The notes below the pieces were generated by a model. It was not told the origin of the DNA and searched no databases. It worked only from the letters and a program-made list of their open reading frames with translations. Both the position numbers and the translations under genes were made by a program. A DNA stretch of 64,000 nucleotides from Nereocystis luetkeana (lineage: Eukaryota; Sar; Phaeophyceae; Laminariales; Laminariaceae), in assembly GCA_031213475.1 (NCBI GenBank), contig JARUPZ010000013.1, positions 4,816,739 to 4,880,738 on the forward strand, given 5' to 3'. This document shows, in pieces, positions 54,790 through 64,000 of the stretch; position 1 is the first letter of the stretch; every line of letters begins with the position of its first letter.

Positions 54790-55105
54790 GTCCCGCCCCG
54801 TCGAAGAAAAAAACAATTACCGTCCCGTCCCGCCGTGGGGAAAAATATTTACCGTCCCGTCCCGCCGAGGGAAAAAATAATTACCGTCCCGTCCCGCCGG
54901 AGGAAAAAACAGTTACCGTCCCGTCCCGTCGTGAAAATCTGTCCCGTTGAATTCTACCGTCCCGTCCCGTCGAGAAATTGTGCATCCGTCGTCCCGTCCC
55001 GCCGTCCCGTCCCGCCAACTTGTTATGCCTTCATTTTACCGTCCCGTTGTCACTTTTTGTCCCGCCAAACAAGAAAAATCTGTCCCGTCCCGTCCCGCCA
55101 CGATT
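54790..55105. repeat. CCGTCCCGTCCCGCCG minisatellite, downstream array
   Basis: The same core (accgtcccgtcccgccg) as 50,870-51,235 in the same orientation, but with different spacers (aggaaaaaacagtt type). It begins about 30 bases after the duplicated LINE 3' end. Confidence 0.8.
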
Positions 55106-55129
55106 CTCAGTCACTGAGATAAGCCTTGT

Positions 55130-56095
55130 TTTTACCCCTCTCCTTTTTTTCCCCCCTTCCTTTTTTCCCCGCCCCTCTTTGTGTCTCTGTCTGTGTCTGC
55201 TTTTGTTTTGCTTTGCTTCGTCGTCTTCCTTTTTGTTTTTTGTTCATTGTTACGTACGCATTAAGCACGGTAGACAATGCGATGCCATATGCCATCCTAC
55301 TGGATATGACAGGCAAGACATACACATTCTATGGAAGAGAAAAAGCGAGAATCAGGAAAGAAAGCACACAAGAAAATACGCAGATTTTCGCAGATTTCAG
55401 CGCGAAGGGGTGTTGAACACAGACCAAAAGATAAGCGGTGTTTCACCTGCCCGTCGAATAAACCCGACCAACAACAACACACGTCTACGAGTACACACAC
55501 ACTTGTGGAAAAAGCACGCCAAATCGTTCCTTGGCCTTGCATTAACAATGAAGATTATAGGAACAGCAGTCGCTGCAGGGTCGGGGAACGATAGATATTG
55601 GTGTCCGATTTACAATGGTTGAAATCAAGGAGTCGTACGGCATAGGCGCAAAAAGGTCCTCTACCCCTACTACTGCTAGGCGCTGCTCACGCTGCTCATA
55701 GACGCTTGTTAACGCCAAGTTAATGTTGTTTTGGTCGCTACTGTCTCGGGGATCCCGAAGCGGTTTTAGCGCCCCCTCGAGCTGGCTTATCTCCGCGATC
55801 ATGGCGACGACATCAATGTGTGATCGGTAAGGATGCGGATTGCAAAACTACAGTTTACGCCTTTGGGCCTCCAGCACCCACCCGCTATTTTGGGTGTTCA
55901 CAGGCAACAGAGCGACCAAACTCGAGCTACGATCACAGCATCGCATCGGCCATGCAGACTAAAGCAGCCCAGGTCACACTGCTGGGTCGAGGTACAGTAG
56001 TAGGAGATGGGTACTTTGAGTTTGTGCCCGAACTGCTGTACATACAGCACACCAACCAAAAACCTACCGACCGGCCGACCAACCACAACGACCAA
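55130..56095. other. FabI downstream region, no clear gene
   Basis: A pyrimidine-rich stretch (55,135-55,240) is followed by unremarkable sequence. On the - strand 55,542-55,802 is open with protein-like composition (MIAEISQLEGALKPLRDPRD), but no family and no splice support. Confidence 0.3.
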
Positions 56096-56437
56096 TCAAA
56101 CAACCCCGCTGAACCCGCCGTCCGCATAAACAGTCTGCCCCGTCACCGCCGAAGCCAGAGGCGACGCCAAAAAAGTCGCAACCCCTGCTATCTCATCCAG
56201 CCCCACATCCCTACCCAGCGGCGCCCTCGCCGCCGCCTCCAGTCTCATCTCATCGAAACCCGCGATTCCCCTTGCGGCCATCGTTCGTACTGGCCCGGGG
56301 CTGAGACAGTTGACGCGAACCCCACCGGGGCCGACGGCGTTGGCGCAGGCGGGTCCCCCTAGTTCTAGCGCCAAGGCTCGGGCACAGCTCTCGAGGGAGG
56401 CTTTGGCTGGACCCATGACGTTGTAGTTGGCCGCCGC
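56096..56437 (-). CDS. FABI: Enoyl-ACP reductase (FabI-type SDR), terminal exon
   Basis: 113 codons plus stop. It carries the FabI active-site signature YNVMGPAK (Tyr-x6-Lys), then KASLESCARALALELG, GVRVNCLSPGPVRTMAARGI and a C-terminal VTGQTVYADGGFSGV, all in the order of bacterial and plastid FabI. The enzyme reduces enoyl-ACP with NADH in the last step of each fatty-acid elongation cycle, in algae inside the plastid. Acceptor cctcaacaacacag follows a long pyrimidine tract. A short alanine/glycine insertion lies before GVRVN. It joins the next exon in phase 0. Confidence 0.88.
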   Translation of the reverse strand, partial: AAANYNVMGPAKASLESCARALALELGGPACANAVGPGGVRVNCLSPGPVRTMAARGIAGFDEMRLEAAARAPLGRDVGLDEIAGVATFLASPLASAVTGQTVYADGGFSGVV

Positions 56438-57249
56438 CTGTGTTGTTGAGGCGTGTGGGGATGCGGGAAGGGGGAATGAGGGAGGGTATCGTGCGTGGGT
56501 GGAGGTGGGGGGAGGTACTCATGTCATACATGGCCGTAGTCGTGCGACCATAGACTCTCGCATCCCTATACACAATGCCGAGACGGGGCGTAAAGGGTTA
56601 TACAGTGACCAGGCATACATTGGTTGCGCTGAGCATGAAGCGCCGTGAGGTGTTTGGTGAACTGCATCCTATTTTACTAAGAATCGCTTGCGAGGCGGAC
56701 TTTCTTGCATACGGGTGAGGGGTGTTGGAGGTTGGGTGGTGTGCCACGCGGGGAGAGGGGCTGTGGAAAATTCGCTTGGAGCTCAAAAGGGAATTCTACC
56801 ACCTATTGTTGTGACTGTTTCCAGCGTGGAAATGCGCCCTCATACGTGTGGTATGGTTCCTGGCGTTGTGACCAGAGCCGGGGTCTTTCTAACCGTGGCT
56901 GATACTGTCGTTGGTATGATACTATGACATTGATATTGCTGGATTTACTATCCATATACTTCGTATAAGTATTGCCAATATTGATTAAACTACTATGATA
57001 CTTGTAATAAAACTACTACCTTGTACTTCGTATTAATAGTATTACCAATACTACTATTAATAATACTTTTAGATATACCGCTACCGCTACTATTCATACC
57101 ATATACTACGAATAATTCTACTTCCACTAGTACTACTACTGCTACTACCGTCAATGGTCTTGATCGGAAAGGAGAAAGCGCAGCACCACATTTTTCCGAG
57201 TCTACAGCAAGCAGCGCCAAGCAAATGCCCCCCGCCCACCCAAACTCAC
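56438..57249 (-). other. FabI intron, 812 bp, with CTA/ACT-rich tract
   Basis: Starts gtgagt and ends acacag on the - strand. Bases 56,960-57,150 are a degenerate ctactac/attaat repeat on the + strand. The 56,525-56,585 segment is the second copy of the dispersed repeat at 20,530. Confidence 0.7.
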
Positions 57250-57384
57250 CCGCTGCGAGCCGACGTACGTGAGAGCGATCACACTGGCACCCGGAGCAAG
57301 GTAAGGCAAGCCGTGGCGAACCATCGACACCAGACTGTAGGCGGAGACCACGTGGGCGGAGACAAAAGTATCCTGCGTGGTTCC
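57250..57384 (-). CDS. FABI: Enoyl-ACP reductase (FabI-type SDR), penultimate exon
   Basis: 45 codons, phase 0-0, acceptor ggtgtctttacag and donor CGG/gtgagt. SAHVVSAYSLVSMVRHGLPY then APGASVIALTYVGSQR corresponds to HDISSYSFVAMAKACRSML and GSALLTLSYLGAER of E. coli FabI. It reads directly into AAANYNVMGPAK across an 812-bp intron. The nucleotide-binding N-terminal half (about 100 residues) and any plastid transit peptide were not found in 57.4-64 kb. Confidence 0.88.
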
Positions 57385-57443
57385 CTGTAAAGACACCGAC
57401 CGGCACGAAGGAACTGTTTTAATGCGCAGGACAGATACAGCTA

Positions 57444-58670
57444 TTACGGAGGACCATAGTTAATAGGACCTGTGGTACACATAAAAACCTACATATTTAA
57501 CCATAGAACTACATACTTAGATCACAACCCCTGAGCGTGCTCGGTTGGTGCATCCCTGGCCTCTCAGAGCTCTCACTTCCAAACCGCCTTCTTTCATTAC
57601 TTGCCGGACCTTTCCAGCAGTTATTTGTTTTCTCGGTCCTTTCTTCCTCTTTTCTTCTTTCATTTCGTGTGCGAGCGTGTTCTCCGAGCACGGCATCGCG
57701 GGAGGACCCGGCACCGTCGCGGGTGCCAGCGGGTGCTGGCGGGTAGGGGGGGGGTTGCAAGGAGCGCGATCGCCGCTTTCGTGCCTAGGCGTCGCGTGTG
57801 CCTCGAGACACGAGGGATGCATGAACGGGCTTTGTCTGGCTTCGATTTATGATTGTTGATAGAGTATGTACGAGTTATGAAGGTCGTTCGGGAGGGCGAG
57901 ATAATATTCAAGCGGTGCTTATTTTTGCGACCACGCAAAGTTGAAAGAGGGAGGTGTGCAGTTTGAACACCAACGTTATCGAGCTGGCGAACGACGGCCA
58001 CGGTGAGCACCGGGCTTCACGCGAGGCGGGCGACGGGGCTGATTGTGGCAGAGAGTGATAAAAGCTTTACCCGGACCGAATCGGTAGCGAGGTGGTCGCG
58101 AGAGGGGCGGGCGGCGTACGAGGCAAAGAGAGAAGCTCTTCTGTGCGATTTGTTTCTTTTCTTCTTTTCGACCGGGTGTAAGGTGTTCCAACAAGGCAGG
58201 AAAATATTACACGAGAGGGGACGGGGATTTTTTTTCCTTTCCGAGTTTTCGGTTTCATTTTCATTGTTTTTGCTGCTGTGCCGTGCTGTGCTTTCGCTTT
58301 CTTCGTACATACAGTACAGACATAGAGCATATCGTAAGAAGAAAACAAGTACAGACAGTAGTACCCTACCTGGGGTGTATGTACGTACGTACGACATCCG
58401 CGACGCGAAGCGTATATGTGGCATCCAAGCTGACGTCGGAGCTGTTTTTTCCTGAAGCATGGCGGCGGGACTCTTGGCATTATCAAGTCGCCGGTTTGTA
58501 ATTACGACCCTTGAAACAAGTAAACTCGATCGTGGACCTCTGTTCGCTTCGCATAATTTGATGCACTTTTTTCCTTCCTGAGCGAGCGTAGCGGGCGGCG
58601 TAGGCCGCCCGCTGAGCGAAGCGCCTTGTTTCTATCAATATTTGGTCCTATTAACTATGGTCCCCCGTAA
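57444..58670. mobile_element. 1.2-kb element with the ends of the TA-flanked MITE family
   Basis: Left end ttacggaggaccatagttaa and right end ttaactatggtcccccgtaa are inverted repeats flanked by TA on both sides. The outer 65 and 45 bases match copies at 42,891 and 43,522. The 1.1-kb interior has no recognisable transposase and is GC-rich. It may be a larger family member or a MITE that received an insertion. It begins 60 bases upstream of the FabI exon acceptor. Confidence 0.7.
58581..58625. repeat. GC-rich perfect hairpin
   Basis: gcgggcggc-gta-ggccgcccgc with flanking gagcgagcgta / ctgagcgaagc forms a strong stem inside the 1.2-kb element. Whether it has a role in transcription or is an internal palindrome cannot be told. 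Confidence 0.6.
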
Positions 58671-58936
58671 TAATGATATACAGTAGATGGCACCAGAACC
58701 CCCCCCCCGCCGTCATCATGAGATAGCCGTGCAGGGTCTGTACAGTACAGATCCAACCCAAGGGAGCGTGCTGCTGTACGCATCGTGCGGATGTTTAGAG
58801 GCTATCTCCCACCCGGCAACACGAGCTAGATCGGCACAAATCAGGATTCCATCTTCCCCAGAGGAAAGAACTGTAGATCGTTGAGTGGGCATCGATGATC
58901 TGTCTGGGGGACCTGTCCGATGCGTGGATATGTTAA

Positions 58937-59033
58937 CCCTTCGAGGGCAAACTGCGGTCCCGTGGTGGGGACAAGTTACTTAGAATTTGACTAATTTGTC
59001 CCCAAAACGGGACTGCAGTTTCCCCTGAAAGGG
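58937..59033. mobile_element. piggyBac-like MITE, 97 bp
   Basis: TTAA then cccttcgagggcaaactgcg at the left; aaaacgggactgcagtttcc then cctgaaaggg at the right, followed by TGAA, a one-base variant of TTAA. Internal tagaatttgactaatttgtc resembles the other copies. Confidence 0.7.
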
Positions 59034-60690
59034 TGAAAAACGTCAGCAATTTTGTACCGCAAACACATAACCCGAGATAAGGACGCGCGCTGCAGCGGTC
59101 AGGGGTTGCGCTACCATTTGCTGAGGATCCTCACACGAGGGACTCTCCCTACATATCACCCAAAAAGCTGACTTAGGGGGAGAAAACACGCGCACCTTGA
59201 CCCGAAAAGCTATCCCAATGATCTACAAACCGTACGTACGATAGGTCTATCGACGAAACGTATTGCAAAACAACCGGTGTTGGGCGGTTTCTCCGGTTGA
59301 GGGCCTCGTTGGTCAGAAATGTGCTGGCCGAAATAGGGTACAAGGTACATTACCCCTATCGTAGAACGAACGCGTCCTCTCGTATGTATTACCACTCTGT
59401 CCCGAAACTCATACCTGGTAGGATTTTTCTACTCTACTATCTCATCATGACGGTTCTTTTATTTCTGGACAGAGTGGTACGTCGCCCCAATAGACGCCCG
59501 GTCCAACATATCATTAGCTATACTCGTACGAGTACCTGGTGCGTGTGTTTTCAAGACAAATATTGCACACCTCGAACATATCAAGCTCTACAGATCACGC
59601 TCTATAGATCATCTACATATCATCTGTAGATCATCCAGATCATCATCTGCCGCTGTAGAGAAGTTTGCGCAGGGTCTGCGTACGGTACAGATCCAACGCA
59701 GGAAAACAACATAAGCTAGATATAGATGATGATAGTGGGGAAATATTTACGAGCTCATCCGGCCACATGAGCTATAAACTATACTCGAACGAAGATTTGG
59801 AAAGAGATCTCACCTGCCTTGAAATATCTACGTGTAGATCACGAAGCGGGAATCGATTGTCTGTCCGGGGTAGTGGTACGGATTGTTGTGAAATACTCGT
59901 ACACATCGGCGCCTACAACATTCGAGGAAAAGTGCCCAGTTCAGGAGGACCGCGCCAGCGGGAAACGGTTTCACACCTCGGAGCCGGATCAGATATCTAC
60001 TTCGTTCCCACTTGATGATCTCTACTATAAGACCTTTCAGGGCAGATCTATTCCCGCGATATTTGTAAACTGTGGTTGCCCTCGATGGAATGCACTCGAG
60101 CGTTGTTCTCAGCTTGCTTGTCTTTTCTATGTGAAGTCGCAGTTGGAGTTGGTGCGAGTGTCGAGAGAGACCAGTCGGCACCGGCACAGACGGCACCCCA
60201 GCAGGCGGGGTTTGGCTCAGACTGAACGTCTGCTTTTTTCCTTCGAAAACAAGAAAAAAGGCTCGCGCTTCGCGCTCGCGTGCCTCATTATTAAATCCGA
60301 ACGGATACTATACTACGGGGCAGAGTGGTATGCCAGTACAGCGGTACGATAGCACGGCGGGAGCAGGACGCCCCACCCCCCAACAGTCACCAATAGGTTG
60401 TGGCTTGGCTGGCCATACGGCGGTAGTGTATACCGAAAACCACGTCTGCCGATATATGTATATCGCAGAATGTCTCCCCTCGCCTCTAAGAGCCCACAGC
60501 TCACAGCTCCGGTTCCGAGCGACGATGGACGCCGGAAGCCTATCCGTCCCTACGGAAGGAAATACGCACTCCTCTGACAAAACATGCTATCATAACGTCA
60601 TGTAGAGTCCAGGCGGTGGTGGGTCAGGAGGTACAGCTTGCAAGAAAGTTTTTTTTCTGAAATCGGGGAGACGAAATACACGACGGTTTA
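59034..60690. other. No recognisable gene
   Basis: Includes a gatcatctacatatcatctg-type degenerate repeat at 59,575-59,655 and one copy of the cagggtctg..cagatccaac hairpin at 59,668. The open frames are unremarkable. Confidence 0.35.
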
Positions 60691-60693
60691 AAA

Positions 60694-60860
60694 GTGATCG
60701 ACAGACGAATGGACAGAACATGTTTGTACCACACAGAGGATCGCAAAATATAAGGGAATTGTAATGTCCCCAACAAGCAGTTACAAAGTAATCGACAGAC
60801 GAACGAATAGACATAAGATGTCTGCACCACACAGAGGATCGCAAAATGAAAGCGAATTAA
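60694..60860. repeat. 94-bp tandem duplication
   Basis: Both units run gt(g/a)atcgacagacgaa ... ccacacagaggatcgcaaaat. They start at about 60,694 and 60,788. Confidence 0.75.
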
Positions 60861-61299
60861 ACTTTTTCGTGTTGTTGGTAGTAGTGATGCACCAGACTCT
60901 TTCACAGCCTACTATTACTAGAAGAGTGGGAATGGCGAAGGTGACAGATCTTTGGCGGCACAGTGGTCTGCAGCGGGGTTTCTTGACATTCATTGCGCTC
61001 GTACGCACGACGGTTACGAAGTAATCGAGACTACTCGTGGTCTTACTGGGCGGGGATATGGGTATTCGTCGTGCCTCTTTCGGTTTTTTGTTTACCGCGT
61101 GAAATAAACACAATTAATTGCACGGATACATACGACTGCGTACGTAGATGTTCGTTCGTGTTGCTTCAGCATAAACAGTACAGAATATCCATGTTTGCCT
61201 AGCATGATGCACCGAAGGTATGACTACAGCAGGTATTACTGAGGTCGCTTCTGGGCATTATATTTTCATGCTGTGGCACATCCTGGACCAGCAAAACGC

Positions 61300-61965
61300 G
61301 CAGCACACGGCACAGCTTTGCAGCAACACGCAGCAGGAGCAGCCACACAGCTCTGCACCAACAGCGCATATATAGCACCGACATACAATCCGAGTCTCCA
61401 ATCCAGGTACAACCCGCTTCTGGGTGCAGTATGGACTCGCAGTCATCATCCTGCAACAGCAGCAATGTCGGCGGCGTTGAGGGGCATCCAGCACTCGTGA
61501 CTCAACTAGTCTCTCGTAGGAACTGGAAATGATCGGCCACAATATTTCCCGGCTATATCGAGCACACGCAGCACAACCAACACCACAATGCACAGGGCAC
61601 AACCCGGCACATAGGCCGTAATACTAACGCCCCACCCAACTCAAGGCCAACTAGCGGATAGTAAGCGTTCACACAATGGCAACCCACCCAGTGAACTCTG
61701 CGGTCCCAGAGACCTGACACGCTCGTCGCGTGGCTGCTCTCTTGTTTAGCCTGCGCAGTCTGACTACTGTTCTCAACGCCGCCGGCACTGCTGCTGTTCT
61801 TGCGGGGTGATGGCTGCGAGTTCATACTATACACCGAGAAGCGGGCTGTACTTGGTTGGGTTGGGGAGTTGGATTGTGTGGCAGTGCTATATATATGCGC
61901 TCCTGTCGCAGACCGGTGGTTGCTTCTGCTGCATATGCTCCTGCAGAGCTGTGCTCGTATGGTTG
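61300..61965. repeat. Large inverted repeat, arms of about 180-190 bp, spacer about 290 bp
   Basis: The left arm ends ...agcaatgtcggcggcgttga at 61,480 and the right arm starts tcaacgccgccggcactgct at 61,773. Inside the arms, tgcgagt(c/t)catact, agcgggctgta and tatatatgcgct match in inverted orientation. Just beyond, cgtatggttgagcccctcgg is repeated directly at about 61,957 and 62,022. Confidence 0.7.
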
Positions 61966-62049
61966 AGCCCCTCGGTTCAACATCATTGTCCTTGATATGG
62001 GGCATGCTCTTTTCGTGCCCTCGTATGGTTGAGCCCCTCGGTGGTATAG

Positions 62050-62300
62050 CTACAGTATGGGTATGGCATGGTACGCGGTACGGTAAGGTGAGTCCTGCGT
62101 GTGGTGTGGCACGGTGTGTGATATCGTATGCTGATATGGTATGATGGCACGCTTTGTTTGGTGGATACACTACATGGAAAAATCACGGTATGTTATATGG
62201 TATGTTTGTGGGTATGGTGGTACGATGTGGTGGATGTAGTATTTGGTTAAATGTTGCCTGGTGGTATGGTATGTGTCAGTATATAAGGTCGGTAAGAGTC
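62050..62300. repeat. GGTATG-type low-complexity tract
   Basis: Degenerate gtatgg/tggtatg repeats (gggtatggcatggtacgcgg, gatatggtatgatgg) without open reading frames worth noting. Confidence 0.55.
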
Positions 62301-62377
62301 GAATATGGCGTACGAATATCATCTGTAACGACCTCATAAATCGATTATTGGAACGTGTTCGAAAATTCAGGACATGT

Positions 62378-62408
62378 GGACAGACAGACAGACAGACAGA
62401 CAGACAGT
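62378..62408. repeat. (GACA)n microsatellite
   Basis: About seven uninterrupted gaca units directly abut the left end of the inverted-repeat element at 62,410. Confidence 0.85.
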
Positions 62409-62409
62409 C

Positions 62410-62840
62410 AGGGTGTGTCTTAACCCTCCCAGAGAGCATGGGAACGAGCGGAACGGAACGAGGCTGCTCGTGGTCATTCGTTCCGTTCCTATCTAAAAAA
62501 ACGTGTTTGGGTCCACGCAGAATCCTGGGCCTCGCCAGCCGAATCGGCACGAACGGTATCTTTTGCACATGCCACGACCAATTGGTATCCACATAATCTT
62601 CGGTGGTGTCCATCTACATCAAATAATCTGCTATTTGTTCCCGTTCGGTCGGGCCGTTCGGTCCTCCCAAACAAGAAAAAGGGGTGCAACACTTCTTCTC
62701 CCTCTTACTAGATATACTGTGTTTCTCGGGCTGCACTGAATCTATTCGTTTCCCACAACCAATCACCACCAATTCATGCGGCAAATAATATTCCATTCGG
62801 CTCGTTCCAATGCTCTCTGGGGGGGGTTAAGACACACCCT
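62410..62840. mobile_element. Non-autonomous DNA transposon with ~40-bp TIRs, 431 bp
   Basis: Left agggtgtgtcttaaccctcc, right ggggttaagacacaccct. The inner part gagagcatgggaacgagc pairs with gctcgttccaatgctctc. The interior has a short inverted gaacggaacgaggctgctcg / ttcgttccgttc segment and no transposase. Confidence 0.75.
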
Positions 62841-63154
62841 CAGAAACATTTACAATTTCCGAAACAGAGACTCAGTTTTACAAACTGAGAACTGAAGCAT
62901 ACGACCTACTGTGGCCCGTGCTGCCGGGTGTGACCCACGTAGTAAGCACGATCCAATCCAGCACATGTCTCCTGTGTGTTGGGTGATCTGTACTGTTCAC
63001 AGATCCTGCACAACCTGTCAAAACGATAGGTGAGGTACTAGATGATCTACAGTAACTAGATAGATAAGTAGGTCACCATCTACCTGTCCAAGGTGTGACA
63101 TGGTCGGGCTCAGAAGTGCAAACAATCCCTGCTGCCGTGGCAAGGCTCTACCCG

Positions 63155-63650
63155 GTATGTTATTTCTAGACGCGTGCTACAGGCACGATCGGGAAACAGC
63201 CAGAAGTGCCAGTCCCTCTATCGTGGCGCTTGAGTAGTGCCGGTCGCCCGCTAAGGTGCCTGTGGAATCGTGATGTTATACCTAGACGCGGGTTTCAATA
63301 GGGGAACAGTTGTGCTCGTTGCCCTCTATAGTTCCGGTTGCCCGCGATAGTGCCTGCAAAATCGCTATGTTATTGTTAGACGCGTGCTACAAGATAAGGG
63401 AACAGCAGGTAGTCCGTCCCGCTACAGTGCCGGCTGAGCAGTAGTGCCGGCTGCCGGGTAACATAGTGCCTGTGGAATCGCTTGCCGCAGACGGGAATAA
63501 CCAGCGTGGAATCGCTTGCCGCAGATGGGAATAACCAGCGTGGCATAGTGTAGGGAGGAGAAGTGCCGGCTGTCGCGATAGAAGTAGTGCCGGTGTTGTT
63601 GGCTGGCGCATACGTATATACCGGCACTATAGAGGGGCGCCACTGCTGAA
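63155..63650. repeat. Compound tandem repeat related to the hAT-like element
   Basis: tagacgcg(t/g)g...ac recurs at about 63,170, 63,284 and 63,377; gtgccggctg and gtgcctgtggaatcg recur between them; and a 34-bp unit (gtggaatcgcttgccgcaga) is duplicated at about 63,472. The right end (ccggcactatagaggggcgc then cactg) is the inverted terminus of the 44,498 family. Confidence 0.7.
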
Positions 63651-64000
63651 CCGTAGCACGTTTTGGCGAAAACATTTATGGCTGGCTAGGCTCCTTTACT
63701 CAAGGGCTGCTACGGCACTTGACATCGTCTGGCATGAAACAATGCAATCGCGCTGCCCCTAAATTATCATTATTTTTTTTCCCATCCGAAATGTACCAGG
63801 TATCGCATATACACGTTCGGTTCCAACTTGAATTGCATACCTCTCCTAAGACCGCAGAAGTGGTTTCTCTTTGCCCACTCTGAACCAAGCGAATCTCGTT
63901 TTAGGACCGTTTGGATTGAATAATAATGTAAATATAGTTCTTGAAATTATAGACGAGAGTGCTATTTTTTGCATGCCTAGCAAGTGTGATTACTCGTTGG

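Noticed and set aside
62378-62408. Start of a CRISPR-like or telomeric array
   Set aside because: It is a plain GACA tetranucleotide repeat without spacers; no CRISPR array is present in the window.
1-64000. tRNA or rRNA genes
   Set aside because: No TpsiC-arm consensus (GGTTCGAATCC type) with a fitting anticodon arm and no rRNA landmarks were found by eye; a covariance-model scan was not possible.
1-64000. Retrovirus-like or LTR-type element
   Set aside because: No long terminal repeats and no protease, integrase or capsid-like motifs were recognised; the only reverse transcriptase is of LINE type.

Overview
The window looks like nuclear DNA of an intron-rich, flagellated photosynthetic eukaryote, most likely a brown alga or another stramenopile. 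Three things point there: a very large ciliary gene (CFAP54-like) cut into about 37 small exons with GT..AG junctions; the 3' part of a spliced FabI-type enoyl-ACP reductase, an enzyme of plastid fatty-acid synthesis; and many short terminal-inverted-repeat elements plus one LINE. No prokaryotic gene layout is present. All family names come from recognising motifs by eye; no database search was run.

1-27.2 kb (+ strand): the middle and C-terminal two thirds of a CFAP54-like gene. CFAP54 belongs to the C1d projection of the ciliary central apparatus. The 5' end lies left of the window and the stop is at 27163-27165. The introns hold a pair of 241-bp TIR elements, a fold-back element, several short tandem duplications and a 2-kb degenerate TAACATTATGTTA-type satellite.

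27.2-31.0 kb: intergenic, with a 174-bp tandem duplication and an unassigned ORF. 31.0-39.4 kb (- strand): a set of well-bordered exons of at least one unrecognised gene, convergent with CFAP54.

40-51 kb and 58-64 kb: repeat-dominated DNA. It contains TTAA-flanked piggyBac-like MITEs, TA-flanked Tc1/mariner-like MITEs, hAT-like ends, tandem arrays, inverted repeats and a dispersed ACCAGGTA/TACCTGGT motif. I recognise no conserved host gene there.

51.2-54.8 kb: a LINE fragment with a long intact reverse-transcriptase ORF of 836 codons but no visible endonuclease, bounded on both sides by arrays of the same CCGTCCCG repeat. 56.1-57.4 kb (- strand): two exons of the FabI-like gene. Just upstream sits a 1.2-kb element whose ends match the TA-flanked MITE family. 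The N-terminal FabI exons are not visible.
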